A stretch of DNA of 64,000 nucleotides from Limnoperna fortunei. Taxonomy: Eukaryota > Mollusca > Bivalvia > Mytilida > Modiolidae. A program made the position numbers and the translations under genes. The notes under the pieces were generated by a model. That model was given only the letters and a program-made list of their open reading frames with translations. It made no database searches and was not told the DNA's origin. Positions 25,035 through 35,049 of this stretch are shown here, piece after piece; positions within the stretch are counted from its first letter, which is position 1, and each line of letters starts with the position of its first letter. The DNA lies in the NCBI GenBank assembly GCA_944474755.1, contig OX104115.1:73198993-73262992 (forward strand), given 5' to 3'.

Positions 25035-25725
25035 AGAACGTAATTCAACAAAACTTTGTGTGTAGGAAGTACACCATATGTAGTTGTGCATGTTACCAGG
25101 GAATTTTGATCTTCAAATTTTAGTGGGAGTTATGGCCCCTTGAACTTAAAATTTGCTGAAAATACTCATTTATCATCTTGTCGGAGCTACTCCTTTAAAA
25201 AAAAACATTATGGGGTTACAAAACTTGGTATATAGTAGGTACAACATATTTATTTGTGCATATTACCAGGGCATTTTGGTCCTCAAATTTTGTGTGGGGG
25301 CTATCAGGGGTGGATCCAGAGGGGGCCCTCCCTTTTGACGGAGAAATTTGGTTGCATATATAGGAAACCATTGAAGCATGACAAAAGTTGGCCCCCCTTG
25401 GCCAGTCAGTGCCCCCCCCCCCCCTTTTCGAAATTTCTGGCTTATTTTGGCCCTTTGAACTTAGAAATGTGCTGAAAATACCCATTAATTATCTTGTCAG
25501 CACAAATCCTCTGGAACTACTCAGTACTATACAAAATTTTATGAACTTGGTATGTACCTAGTACACCATATATGTAGTTGTGCATATTATCAGGAATTGT
25601 TGATTCCTAAATTTATATGTGGTATTTATGGCTCTTTGAACTTTGAATTTTCAGTAATCCTCAATAATCATGGTTTTCGCTTTAACTCCCCTAAAACTAC
25701 TCAACCAAATTTTACGTAGTAGCGA
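25035..25725 (+). repeat. Diverged tandem array (about three ~180-bp units) with an inserted sequence
   Basis: Three units share the order 'gtacaccatatgtagttgtg', 'ttaccagggaatttt', 'atggccccttgaactt', 'gctgaaaatactcat'. They start near 25,060, 25,235 and 25,545. The middle unit is interrupted at about 25,308-25,440 by a GC-richer piece ('ggggtggatccagaggg' through a C run to 'cgaaatttctgg') that looks like a separate insertion. Confidence 0.7.
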
Positions 25726-25736
25726 TATAACCAAGG

Positions 25737-25968
25737 AATTCTGATTGGTAGAGATTATGTCACACGCAATCTGATTGGCTAAAACTATATTGAAAATCGA
25801 ATTTCGAATCTCGAATATATAAGAACTATTCTGATTGGTAGACGATTATGTTACACGCAATCTGATTGGTTATAACTATATTGCATTTCAAATTTCGAAT
25901 TTCGAATCTCGAATATCGAATTTCGATTCTCGAATCTCGAATGAGCCTTCTGGGCTTTCGTACTGTAG
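25737..25968 (-). repeat. Repeat with internal 'attcga' minisatellite, copy 2 (inverted, partly duplicated)
   Basis: Reverse-complement relative to 24,633-24,845. 'gattggtagacgattatg' at ~25,835 leads into 'tcgaatttcgaatctcga' units and ends 'ccttctgggctttcgtac'. A partial extra copy of the flank and minisatellite precedes it (25,737-25,816). Confidence 0.82.
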
Positions 25969-26924
25969 ACTCATAAAAATGCAGCGAATTATCTACAAAC
26001 GTTTAGAAGAGAAATCTGGAACATATATGGGACGGACGGAATTGCGGACGGACAGAGGAAAAAAAAAATTCCCCCAAGCTGTTAATTGCGGGCATAAAAA
26101 ATTATCTTAACACCAAGTGCTTGTGAGATTGTCAGTAATCCTGCTGGTGGGCCTCACCGGGCAATCGGTCGTCCTACCAAAATTAGAACTGGTAGAAACT
26201 ATTTTAAAAAATTAGAGACGATAACAGGATTTAACAATATGCTTTTTAGGTTGCAAGACCTACAAGAAATATAAACTTATAATTTATCGTGTAATTCTAG
26301 GATCACATTGCGCATTGTCCGTACTTACGCAATTGCATGTTGTAAAGACTAAGCCAAGACCAGTTAGTTTCGATAAACGAAGCTCACTTGGTATAATTGA
26401 AGGAATCTTAAGACGTGTCGGGTAACAAATTAGTTGCGTTTAATTGAAAATTACTCTGGAACGGTGTGTTACCATTATAACTATACATAGAAATTGTGAT
26501 TGTGATGACAATAGTCATATTAAAAATGACTTGATAAACGCTTGTATGTTAAAAAAAAACGTTGATGACAAAAAAATGTTTATAAGCTCATTGAATGATG
26601 TCTCTGTTTTTGTTAATTTTTGTATGAAGCAAACATTCTTCTTAGATTTACAAAATTATGTCAAAGAAATCTGACATAAGCTAACACAAAGAGTCCTTTC
26701 CAAATAAAATTTATTACAATAGGTATTACCCATACATCAACAGTCCAATTACACATTAATAGAATGTAACGCAGATTGGCCTTGTGGCGTAACGAACTTA
26801 TGGTTTTGTTACAGATAAGCCTAATGCATGTTAATTAATACTAATGACCACACCGGGATATCTTTGAACCAAAAACTTGGGGTTATTTATCGTAATGAGG
26901 TCTTAATCAACTTAATAAATACCC

Positions 26925-26925
<1 letters not shown>
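25969..26925. other. Intergenic DNA, nothing recognised
   Basis: Contains 'gacggacggaattgcggacg', a short GC-rich repeat-end-like word. No coding region supported. Confidence 0.4.
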
Positions 26926-26956
<31 letters not shown>

Positions 26957-26974
26957 GTTGTTGTTGTTGTTGTT
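26926..26974. repeat. Compound microsatellite (ATT)n(TTG)n
   Basis: About ten ATT units run directly into about six TTG units. Confidence 0.95.
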
Positions 26975-27084
26975 ATATTTACACGTGTTGATTGACGAGC
27001 AAATTGACTTCACAAATCGACTTGTTAAATAATCGTCTACCAAACGAAATTGAAAAAAGGAAAACTTTAAAACGACGAGAACTT

Positions 27085-27203
27085 GTTTATTCAGAACAAC
27101 AAAAAGAACATGCTTATTGAAACATATTTAAAATAACCTTCATTTCGTTGTTCAAAATATGACATTTAGTTTATTCAGAACAACAAAAAGAACATGCTTA
27201 TTG
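27085..27203. repeat. Short direct duplication, 35 bp, offset 84 bp
   Basis: 'gtttattcagaacaacaaaa' and the following 15 bases occur identically at 27,085-27,119 and 27,169-27,203, consistent with a local tandem duplication whose spacers diverged. Confidence 0.85.
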
Positions 27204-27714
27204 TGTCGTTTTTAACACGCATGCCATTCATCTTTCATAAGTTACAATGAAATATTGAACGGTCATGGAATTGCAGAATAGTACAAATTGCAGGATGAAA
27301 ACTGCGATCAAGGTTTACTGTACATCTGTAAAGTCAGGGTGTCCTCTTCTACGTCCGCGCGAATGTATCCGAATGCACCCATTTATTGCGGGATGGCTTG
27401 ACACTAGTATCAAGTACACGTACTTCGAGAATTGAAATCTTTATATCAATTATTCTTACTTATTGCAAAATATAAAGTAAGTATATGCTCCAAATTGGAG
27501 TTACTTATTAGTTTATGGATTAACGTGTGACTGTGTAATTCTGTGTTCCGCTTTATGGGATTTATGTGTGATTTGTCGTGGATCATTTTTTAGTTATATC
27601 ACTATGTTGTGTTATTTCAGCGATTTCCTCATGTGCCGTCGATAGGAATTGAAATATCCTGAAATATTAAGTTCAGATTTACTGAAAGAAATTTCACCGG
27701 ATATGTTATATATA

Positions 27715-27878
27715 TACGGTCTACAGATTAAGCCCAACACTGATATAATTAGATTTTAATACTGCCAAATTTTTGTGTGCTTACTCGCAGTGGTATTTGA
27801 ACTCACACCGTTGTGACGCCGTGGAACCCATTCCCTTGCATTATCCATCGCTTTAGACCACTTGGCCAAATCCGATAT
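27715..27878 (-). repeat. tRNA-derived repeat, family B (interrupted by a Tc1-type element)
   Basis: On the minus strand: 'tcggatttggccaagtgg' (A-box-like), 'tgtgagttcaaatacc' (B-box-like) and a tail related to 'cagtgttgggcttaatttg'. It matches the copies at 33.2-34.3 kb. The head stops where the Tc1-type element starts. Confidence 0.75.
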
Positions 27879-27885
27879 ATATATA

Positions 27886-29490
27886 CAGTCCGCCATAAGT
27901 TAAGCATCACCTACTTTTCCGGATCTAATGTTTTTTCAATAACATAAACAAATGAGAAACTGTTTAATTTGTATGAAAATGTATATATCATTAGGAAATT
28001 TGAACCTGTAAAATTCTTGATTTAAATCCTCAAATTGTAAAATTAAATTCTAGTGGTCTAATAATGATCACAAAAATAGGCCAAAAACAACAAAACAATA
28101 GGTGATTTTAAGTTTTAGTTTGACACAAAATTTTTCATTGTTTACAAAATTACAGTCATTCAACAAGTCCTGAGGTGAAAGAGTAACGAATGGACTGTCG
28201 TTTGGCGTATTTTCCATCAATATCGGGTATAACCTCCACGCTTCCGGTGTAAATGTTCAACACGCCGCCTCATTCCAGCAACCAAACGCCTAAGTCTGTA
28301 CTGTGGAAATCTCTGCCATTCTTCCACAAGTGCGACTTCTAATTCTCGAACATTTTGGCATCTTGGGTTCCGTTGATTGACTTTTCGCCCGATAAAGTCC
28401 CACACATGCTCAATCGGATTCATGTCCGGTGACATGGCTGGCCATGGAAGTGTGTCAATGGCTTCTGTTTCAATAAAGTCCCTCACAACACGGGCTCGAT
28501 GGGGTCGAGAGCTGACGTCTTGAAACATTGGTCTGTCTGCAAGAGCATGGTTGTCAAAATGTGGCCTAACGTGATGTCATCGCGGTATTTCAGACCATTC
28601 AATCTACTGTTGAGAATCTGTAAAGGGAGCTTGCAGTCATGTGAAAAGCGCCCCCATACGGTAACGCCGCCACCACCGAATGCAGTTGTTCCTACAATAT
28701 GGTTTCTATCCAAAGCTGTATTCCTTTGCCGCCAAACACGTATCCGACCGTCAAAAGGCTTCAACAGAAAGCGGCTTTCATCTGACCAATGAATACGTCT
28801 CCAGCTTCTTATATTCCAGTGACGATGATGTCTTGCCCACTCCATTCGTGCTTGGCAGTGCCTTCTTGTCAGATCTGGTCGTTTCAAAGGCCTGCGGGCA
28901 CGTAATCGAGATCTGTGAAGCCTCCGAATAACTGTTCGGTCACTGATTTGACCACCAGTAGGCCACATTCCTCGTAACTGGCCTACTGTTGAAAAGGGGT
29001 GCAATCTGGCTTGACGAACAAGGAAGCGGTCCTCTCTAGGGGTTGTTTTACGGGGTCTCCCAGATCTTGGGCGGTCCTCGATTGACAATGTCTGTCTATG
29101 CCTCGCAACAAGTCTGCTAATAACAGAGTTGTTCACCCCAAAATTGGCTGCTATTTGGCGGTTACTCATTCCAGCATTTTTCATTCCAATTGCTTGCCAG
29201 CGTTCGGCGATACTTAATTTTCGTCTTACCATGTTGAAAAGTCTTTAAAAGATAATAACTAACCACAATATCCACGTGCAATCGGACAAGGCTATTTCAT
29301 TCAAAGTCAGTCTGTTAATTAGAAGCGGGACAAGTTTTTGAAACCGGTTTTTACACTTTAAAACTCTAATTATTGACATCTGACCTGTATGTTATATAAA
29401 GGTATTGTTTGAAAGCATTGCATAAATGCATCAGATGCTGAATGAATCGTTTTGTAATAAAATTATTTAAGAAAATATTTTGGCGGTCTG
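27886..29490 (-). mobile_element. Tc1-type DNA transposon, ~1.6 kb, flanked by TA
   Basis: The left end starts 'cagtccgccataag' after TA (27,884-27,885). The right end, read inward on the minus strand, starts 'cagaccgccaaaat' and is followed by TA. The terminal repeats agree over only the first ~14 bases, so the exact ends are tentative. The 1,605-bp size and the TA duplication fit the Tc1/mariner superfamily. The transposase is on the minus strand with one frameshift. Confidence 0.75.
28217..29232 (-). pseudogene. Tc1-type transposase, broken by one frameshift
   Basis: ATG at 29,232. The N-terminal half has a helix-turn-helix ('AGMSNRQIAANFGVNNSVIS'), a 'GRPRKT' linker and a second Arg-rich DNA-binding region. 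The first catalytic Asp is in 'IHWSDESRF', then 'GGGGVTVWG'. A frameshift near 28,525 separates this from the second part, which carries 'MFQDV.SRPHRAR' (second Asp) and 'SPDMNPIEHVWD' (third acidic residue), ending at 28,217. Joined length is ~340 residues, normal for the family. It would act as a cut-and-paste DDE transposase; as read it is inactive. Confidence 0.9.
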
Positions 29491-29491
29491 T

Positions 29492-29880
29492 ATATATACA
29501 AAAACATTCATCTGAAGATTGTAATGATACACGAAAGCGCTTATGAAAATAGAAATGTGAATTGTGGTTACGTTGGACTTTATATATATATATATACAAA
29601 CGTCTAAGTATTGTGACAACCATATAATATATCTATCCAGCGGATTTCTGAAACATCAGAAATACAGGGTTAATATAAAATATTTATATATAAAGTCCAA
29701 CGTAACCAGAATTCACATTTCTATTTTCATAGGCGCTTTCATGTATCATTACAATCTTCAGGTGAATGTTTTTGTGAATGTCAGGTGAATGTTTTTTTCA
29801 CAAGATTGTAATGATACATGATAGCGCTTGTGAAAATAGAAATGTATATTCTGGTTACGTTGGACTTTTTATGTTTAATA
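29492..29880. repeat. Complex inverted/direct repeats of a PLE-terminus-like sequence
   Basis: A ~70-bp module ('gattgtaatgatacacgaaa' to 'ggttacgttggact') occurs three times: 29,507-29,580 (+), ~29,695-29,768 (-) and ~29,795-29,870 (+). Between the first two sits a 100-bp module ('aaacgtctaagtattgtgac' to 'aatacagggttaata') that recurs four times at 33.2-34.5 kb. (TA)n tracts join the modules. Confidence 0.8.
29507..29547 (+). ncRNA. Hammerhead-ribozyme-like motif (PLE-type minimal form)
   Basis: Core CUGAAGA is at 29,512-29,518 and GAAA at 29,533-29,536. Stem II has TTGTA/TACAC pairing (4 bp, outer pair mismatched) with an ATGA loop. A minimal palindromic stem III 'AGCGCU' follows, and stem I (29,507-29,511 with 29,543-29,547) pairs 5 of 5. 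The inferred cleavage site is after U29,542. The layout matches the tiny type I hammerheads known from Penelope-like elements. Activity is inferred only. Confidence 0.55.
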
Positions 29881-30005
29881 TATACAAGATTACGAACTGC
29901 TTAATTATATATATATATATATATAATTGTCTATTTATATAGGCCCAACATCTGATTGTATTTCAACATTGGATCTTTAGAAGTGCACTAAAGATACATA
30001 GTTAA

Positions 30006-30381
30006 GATAAATGATAATTATAAGTGTCTAATGAATAAACCAAACAATGTCGTTGTAATTTCCACTCTGAAAATCATCTGTACACACAGATTTGATTTTT
30101 GAGCCGTCCCACCTCGGGAATCGAACTCGTGTCAGTTTATAACATCTATGGCTACTGCGCCTACTGGCCTAGTGTTACTAACACTAGGCCAGTGAAACTC
30201 TGTTTTATAGCGGACGGAAGGGATCTGGTCTAGAGGTTACACCTCTGTCTTTACATGCTAGGCGATGTAGCCATAGATGTTATACACTGACACGAGTTCG
30301 ATTCCCGACGTGGTTTTCAGAGTGGAAATTACAACGACATTGTTTGGTTAATTTATTAGACACTTATAATTATCATTTATC
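30006..30381. repeat. Large foldback repeat containing a tRNA-like sequence
   Basis: Outer arms 'gataaatgataattataag' (30,006) and 'cttataattatcatttatc' (ending 30,381) pair, as do 'ttgtaatttccactctgaaa' and its complement. The centre is 'ctagtgttactaacactag' near 30,177. The right arm contains a longer copy with A-box-like 'tggtctagagg' and B-box-like 'gagttcgattcccg', so it may be an inverted pair of a third tRNA-derived repeat, the left copy truncated. Confidence 0.8.
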
Positions 30382-30513
30382 TTGTTTTACTATATAAATA
30401 TATATATATATATACATGTATATATATATATTTATATAGTAAAACAAGATAAAGTCCACAATATGAATATGAATAAAGAATAAAATCACATGAAAAAATC
30501 TGTATATAGTATC

Positions 30514-30558
30514 ATATCGCTAGTACTTTCAGTGCTTCCTGTAGCTCTTCAGGCGACA
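30514..30558 (-). ncRNA. Hammerhead-ribozyme-like motif in the left terminal repeat of the PLE
   Basis: On the minus strand the CUGAAGA core (30,552-30,546) is followed by a weak stem II, GAAA, the palindrome AGUACU as stem III, and A as the cleavage-site base. Stem I 'TTGTCGC' with 'GCGATA' pairs 6 bp. Stem II has two mismatches, so this copy is probably inactive. Confidence 0.45.
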
Positions 30559-33080
30559 ATAATGTTTACAAATATTGTTTATATAAGCGTAAGATACAAA
30601 GATGACGTGATAATGTGTTTAAAAGTTCGGGAAAATAACGTGCATAATGTCGCATAAACAAACAATGCGTTTATATTAATTAATTATAAGTTAATCAGTT
30701 GCTATTAATAAAAGTTAATTAGCAATAAACATCTAGCCATTTAAGTGTGGCTTTAAACTACGTATAAAATTTATTTCCTTTTCATCACGCAGAGATTGTT
30801 TGTCTTCCAAAACTTCATATAATGGGAAAATGTAACATTTTCCGTTTGAACATTCGTGTAAATGTTTGTTCACTTTCATGAAACGTAGTTCTTCTGTTGA
30901 CGTTTGTTGACGATGCAAAGTCATTCTTTTCCATAATACATTTTAAGTTTGTCCAATATAGAATTTTTTACATTTTGCACAAATAACTGAATATATAACA
31001 TTTTTAGTTTTACAAGACATATTATGTTTTACGGTAAACGTTTTACCGTTAATAAAAGTTATGGAAGGTCCTTCTAATAAACTGTCACATGTTTTACAAG
31101 TTTTTACTCCGCATTTTGAAACCCGACAAGTGTTTTCAATATCAAAGCATAATTTGGTTTGAAATCAATCTAATTAAAATTAAATCTTTCACTAGCTCCC
31201 CCTATTTGTTATTGTCGCTCTGAAGATCTAACAACATCCCATTACAGGTCATCTCAGATTGAACTTTTGATATAAATATTATCCAATTAAAAATTTGGGT
31301 ATACCCCAAAAAATTAACCAATCAAACGTAAGCTCTTATCTTAACTTCCGGTTTAGTATAAAAAAGGTACAATAATGCCAGAGAGATTCCGAACAATGAC
31401 AGAGGATTCCCCAACATTAAAGGTTGGGGAAGGCAGTTTTTGATTGGTCAATACAGAAGTTCAGTCTGAGATGACCTGTATTGGAATGTTGTTAGATCTT
31501 CATGGCGACAATAGCAAAAAGGGGGAGCCAAATGAAGATGTAATTTTAATTAGATTGGGTTAAAATTCTTTTCAAATTTTTAGGCTGTCTTCTGCTATAT
31601 ATAATCTTCTTTTGTTCCAGTATAGATTTCATCGTCTTGCTTAAAATAGGTTCACATCCTTTTAATTAGTGGAAAAATATTCATATTTCTAGGATTATGT
31701 GTACACACAAACGGTATAATTGTACTTGCGTAATTTTTAACTTTTCGCATTTCGTAACTCCTCGGACCTTTCAGTTTGGCTTGTAATATAACATTTTGTA
31801 TTAGATTATGTGGGTAGTGTTGATTCTTCAAATAACAATAGAGTTCATACAATCTGTGTTCCAGTTGTAAAGGGTCTTTCACTAATGAAACTATTCTGGA
31901 GGTTATACGGAATATTAGTTTTCACATGCTTAGGATGACATGAATGAAAATCAAGATACACATGAGTGTGAGTCGGTTTACAATACAGAGTCTGTTGAAT
32001 CTGATTTCCGTTGAGTAAAACAAAAATATCTAGAAAAGGAATTTGTTCGTTGTTATCATTCATCGTAAACTGAATGCTTGGATGAAGATTATTTAAAATA
32101 TCTAAAAAATCTATTGGTACTAACATTGTATGATGAATTCCATATTAAAAAGCAATCATCTAAGAATCGTTTCCAGTTGTCTTGAATATACGCTGAGAAA
32201 TCCGATCCATATCTATTTTCCAGAATTTTATAAAATGTAAGTTCAAGATATCCGAGTACTAATGTTGCGTACGTTGGTGCAACCTTGGTACCCATTGCCG
32301 TACCCTTCTGTTCAATATTATAGTTTGCATTGAAATAAAACAACACTAAGCGCGTTAACTATGAAAGTTTTATCAAAGCGTTTATCAATGGAGTGATTGT
32401 TTCTGCCCAACCAAAATTCAATAGCTTTTAAGCCTAATTTGTTAGGAATATTTGTATATAACTAATAACATCGAAAGTTAATAATTTGAATTATTTGGTA
32501 CTGTTTTTTGGCAAACGATGAAGAAAATTGAAATCGTCTCTTATGAAGCTTGGAACGTGGTCGCATAAAGGTTTAAGAATAATGTCTAGCATTTGACTAA
32601 GTCTCTGTGTTACACTTTCTGGTCCTTCAACAATAGGTCTGAATTGTAAGTCCAATGGACGAGGTATTTTTACATATTCTGAGTTTTCTGAAATAATTTT
32701 ATCGGAAATTTGACGACTTTTATGTATCTTAGGAAGGCCAAAAAATAACTAGTTTTGTAGTCGTAATTAATTAAATATTCTGTTTCTTCATCTAAAAGTT
32801 GTTTTCCCAATTTTTAATTTTTTAGTTGAATTGTCTTCATTGTCACGGCATTCTCTATAATAGTTAGGATCATTTAATAGTTCTAAAATTTTGTCTTTAT
32901 AATAATCAATATCCATAATTACTACAGCCACTCCCTTATCAGACTCTTTGATAATAATTGATTTATCAACAAGTAAAGAATTAGTCCTTCACGTTCAAAC
33001 TTGGTTAAATTGTGTTTTACATTAACATTTTGTTCCACCGGAAATTACGTTTATGTAAACAATATTTGTAAACATTATGG

Positions 33081-33124
33081 TGGCCTGAAGAGCTGCAGGA
33101 AGCAGTGAAAGTACTAGCGCTATG
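33081..33124 (+). ncRNA. Hammerhead-ribozyme-like motif in the right terminal repeat of the PLE
   Basis: CUGAAGA is at 33,085-33,091. Stem II GCTGC/GCAGT is intact (5 bp with one G-U). GAAA lies at 33,107-33,110 and palindromic AGUACU forms stem III. Stem I is reduced to 2 bp by mutation. It complements the left copy, which kept stem I but lost stem II, implying a functional ancestor. Confidence 0.45.
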
Positions 33125-33166
33125 ATACTATATACAGATTTTTTCATGTGATTTTATTCTTTTATT

Positions 33167-33357
33167 GTCACAACGGTGTGAGTTCGAATCCCGCTGAGGG
33201 TAAGCAAAAATTTGACAGTGTTAAAAGTCCAATTCTAACAGTGTTGGGCTTAATTTGTAGACGTATATATAAATATTTGATATTAACCCTGTATTTCTGA
33301 TGTTTCAGAAATCCGCTGGATAGATATATTATATGGTTGTCACAATACTTAGACGTT

Positions 33358-33390
<33 letters not shown>
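33167..33390 (+). repeat. Family B tRNA-derived repeat, 3' part, with ~100-bp module and (TA)n
   Basis: From 'tcacaacggtgtgagttcga' through 'cagtgttgggcttaatttg' to 'cttagacgtttgtatata'. It is a direct repeat of 34,241-34,450. Confidence 0.85.
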
Positions 33391-33391
<1 letters not shown>

Positions 33392-33394
<3 letters not shown>

Positions 33395-34345
33395 GTCTAC
33401 AAATTAAGCCCAACACTGTTTGAATTAGATTTTTAACACTGTCAAATTTTTGCTTACCCTCAGCGGGATTCGAACTCACACCGTTATGACACTGTGGCAC
33501 CAATTCGCCTGCACTATGTCAGGCGGTCTAGACCCCTCGGCCAAATCCGCTATATAAAAATATAGCTTCATTAACCGGGGTGAATCGTAGACATAGACAT
33601 AGTACATGTGTACTAGCGTGTGACGATGGAATTTTCGTAACCAATACGTATTAATTTGACAGTAATCTAATTCAGCATTTTTGTATATATTATATAGGAT
33701 GACAAAGTTACTTGTCATACAGTCACAGTAAGTAATTTATATACAAACGTCTAAGTATTGTGACAGCCATATAATATATCTATCCAGCGGATTTCTGAAA
33801 CATCAGAAATACAGGGTTAATATCAAATATTTATATATACGTCTACAAATTAAGCCCAACACTGTTTGAATTAGATTTTTAACACTGTCAAATTTTTGCT
33901 TACCCTCAGCGGGATTCGAACTCACACCGTTTCAGAAATCCGCTGGATAGATATATTATATGGTTGTCAAAATACTTAGACGTTTGTATATAAATTACTT
34001 ACTGTGACTGTATGACAAGTAACTTTGTCATCCTATATAATATAAACAAAAATGCTGAATTAGATTACTGTCAAATTAATACGTATTGGTTACGAAAATT
34101 CCATCGTCACACGCTAGTACACATGTACTATGTCTATGTCTACGATTCACCCCGGTTAATGAAGCTATATTTTTATATAGCGGATTTGGCCGAGGGGTCT
34201 AGACCGCTGGACATAGTGCAGGCGAATTGGTGCCACAGTGTCACAACGGTGTGAGTTCGAATCCCGCTGAGGGTAAGCAAATTTTTGACAGTGTTACAAA
34301 TCTAATTCAAACAGTGTTGGGCTTAATTTGTAGACGTATATATAA
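33392..34345. repeat. ~0.95-kb inverted repeat built from family B tRNA-derived repeats
   Basis: Left arm 33,392-33,800 and right arm 33,930-34,345 are near-identical reverse complements. The ~130-bp spacer holds a third, truncated minus-oriented copy (~33,840-33,930). Each arm contains one full family B unit. In the plus-oriented right arm it starts 'tagcggatttggccgagg' near 34,179, has 'tgtgagttcgaatcccgc' as B-box-like sequence, and ends 'gggcttaatttgtagacg' near 34,340. The mirrored 80-codon ORFs are a by-product of the inversion. Confidence 0.9.
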
Positions 34346-34430
34346 ATATTTGATATTAACCCTATATTTCTGATGTTTCAGAAATCCGCTGGATAGATAT
34401 ATTATATGGTTGTCACAATACTTAGACGTT

Positions 34431-34432
<2 letters not shown>

Positions 34433-34493
<61 letters not shown>
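34433..34493. repeat. (TA)n microsatellite
   Basis: About 30 TA dinucleotides between the family B array and the next PLE fragment. A shorter tract lies at 33,359-33,392. Confidence 0.95.
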
Positions 34494-34499
<6 letters not shown>

Positions 34500-34505
<6 letters not shown>

Positions 34506-34990
34506 TTCCGTGGTTGTCGCTTACATGAAAATACAGTTTCTCTGTTTATGAGATCCTTTAATTTGTCGCATTGAGCAATAATTGGTAGATTTGAGCGGGC
34601 AACATGAAATATATTTGTATTGCAGGGATTGCGGGTAACTACAAAGTGTATTAACTCATCATTGTTTGTTTCATTGTTTCTGGTTGTCCTAGGCTCCTGA
34701 ATCGGTATTTGGTTCGCCCTCTCAATCGAACTATCAATAAGGGTCTTTGGGTATCCTTGTTTAAGAAGAAACTCGGTTAATTCATTCTTTCGTTTCCAGT
34801 ATTAACATTGTTACAAATTGTTCATATTTTACGAGCTAAGCAGTTAGGTATGTTTCTTTTTGTGTGAGACGGGTGACACGATTTGAAATTTAAATACTGA
34901 TGCGTGTCAGTCTCTTTATAGTATATATCGGTAAAGATGGTTCCATCGCTGTTTGTTACTAATATATCAAGGAAATGATTTAATTAGAAA
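34500..34990 (-). mobile_element. Penelope-like element C-terminal fragment, inverted
   Basis: The minus strand reads 'FLDILVTNSDGTIFTDIYY', then 'HPSHTKRNIPNCLAREIC' with stops and frameshifts, the connector region between RT and GIY-YIG. Its start duplicates, in inverted orientation, the end of the fragment at 35,050-36,160. Confidence 0.8.
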
Positions 34991-35049
34991 TAAATCGAAA
35001 TACCGCCCCCTTGATGATTATATCGACTATATTACAATAATTATATCCT

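Larger units (their letters stand above)
30470..33165 (-). mobile_element. Penelope-like element (RT plus GIY-YIG) with inverted terminal repeats
   Basis: A ~115-bp sequence at 33,045-33,165 ('gcctgaagagctgcagg', 'gaaagtactagcg', 'tcatgtgattttattctt') recurs inverted at 30,470-30,590. Between them, on the minus strand, lies a decayed Penelope ORF. The RT part has 'GTAMGTKVAPTYATLVLGYL', 'RFLDDCFLIW' and 'IPFLDIFVLLNG'. The C-terminal endonuclease part has 'YSVICAKCKKFYIGQT' followed by 'RMTLHRQQ' and 'HLHECSNGKC'. At least five frameshifts or stops make it inactive. The RT/GIY-YIG order is diagnostic for the class. Confidence 0.88.

Noticed and set aside
33476..34254. Two nearly identical 80-residue proteins encoded on opposite strands (33,718-33,476 and 34,012-34,254).
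   Set aside because: They are mirror images produced by the inverted tRNA-derived repeat arms; no domain, and the frame overlaps pol III boxes.
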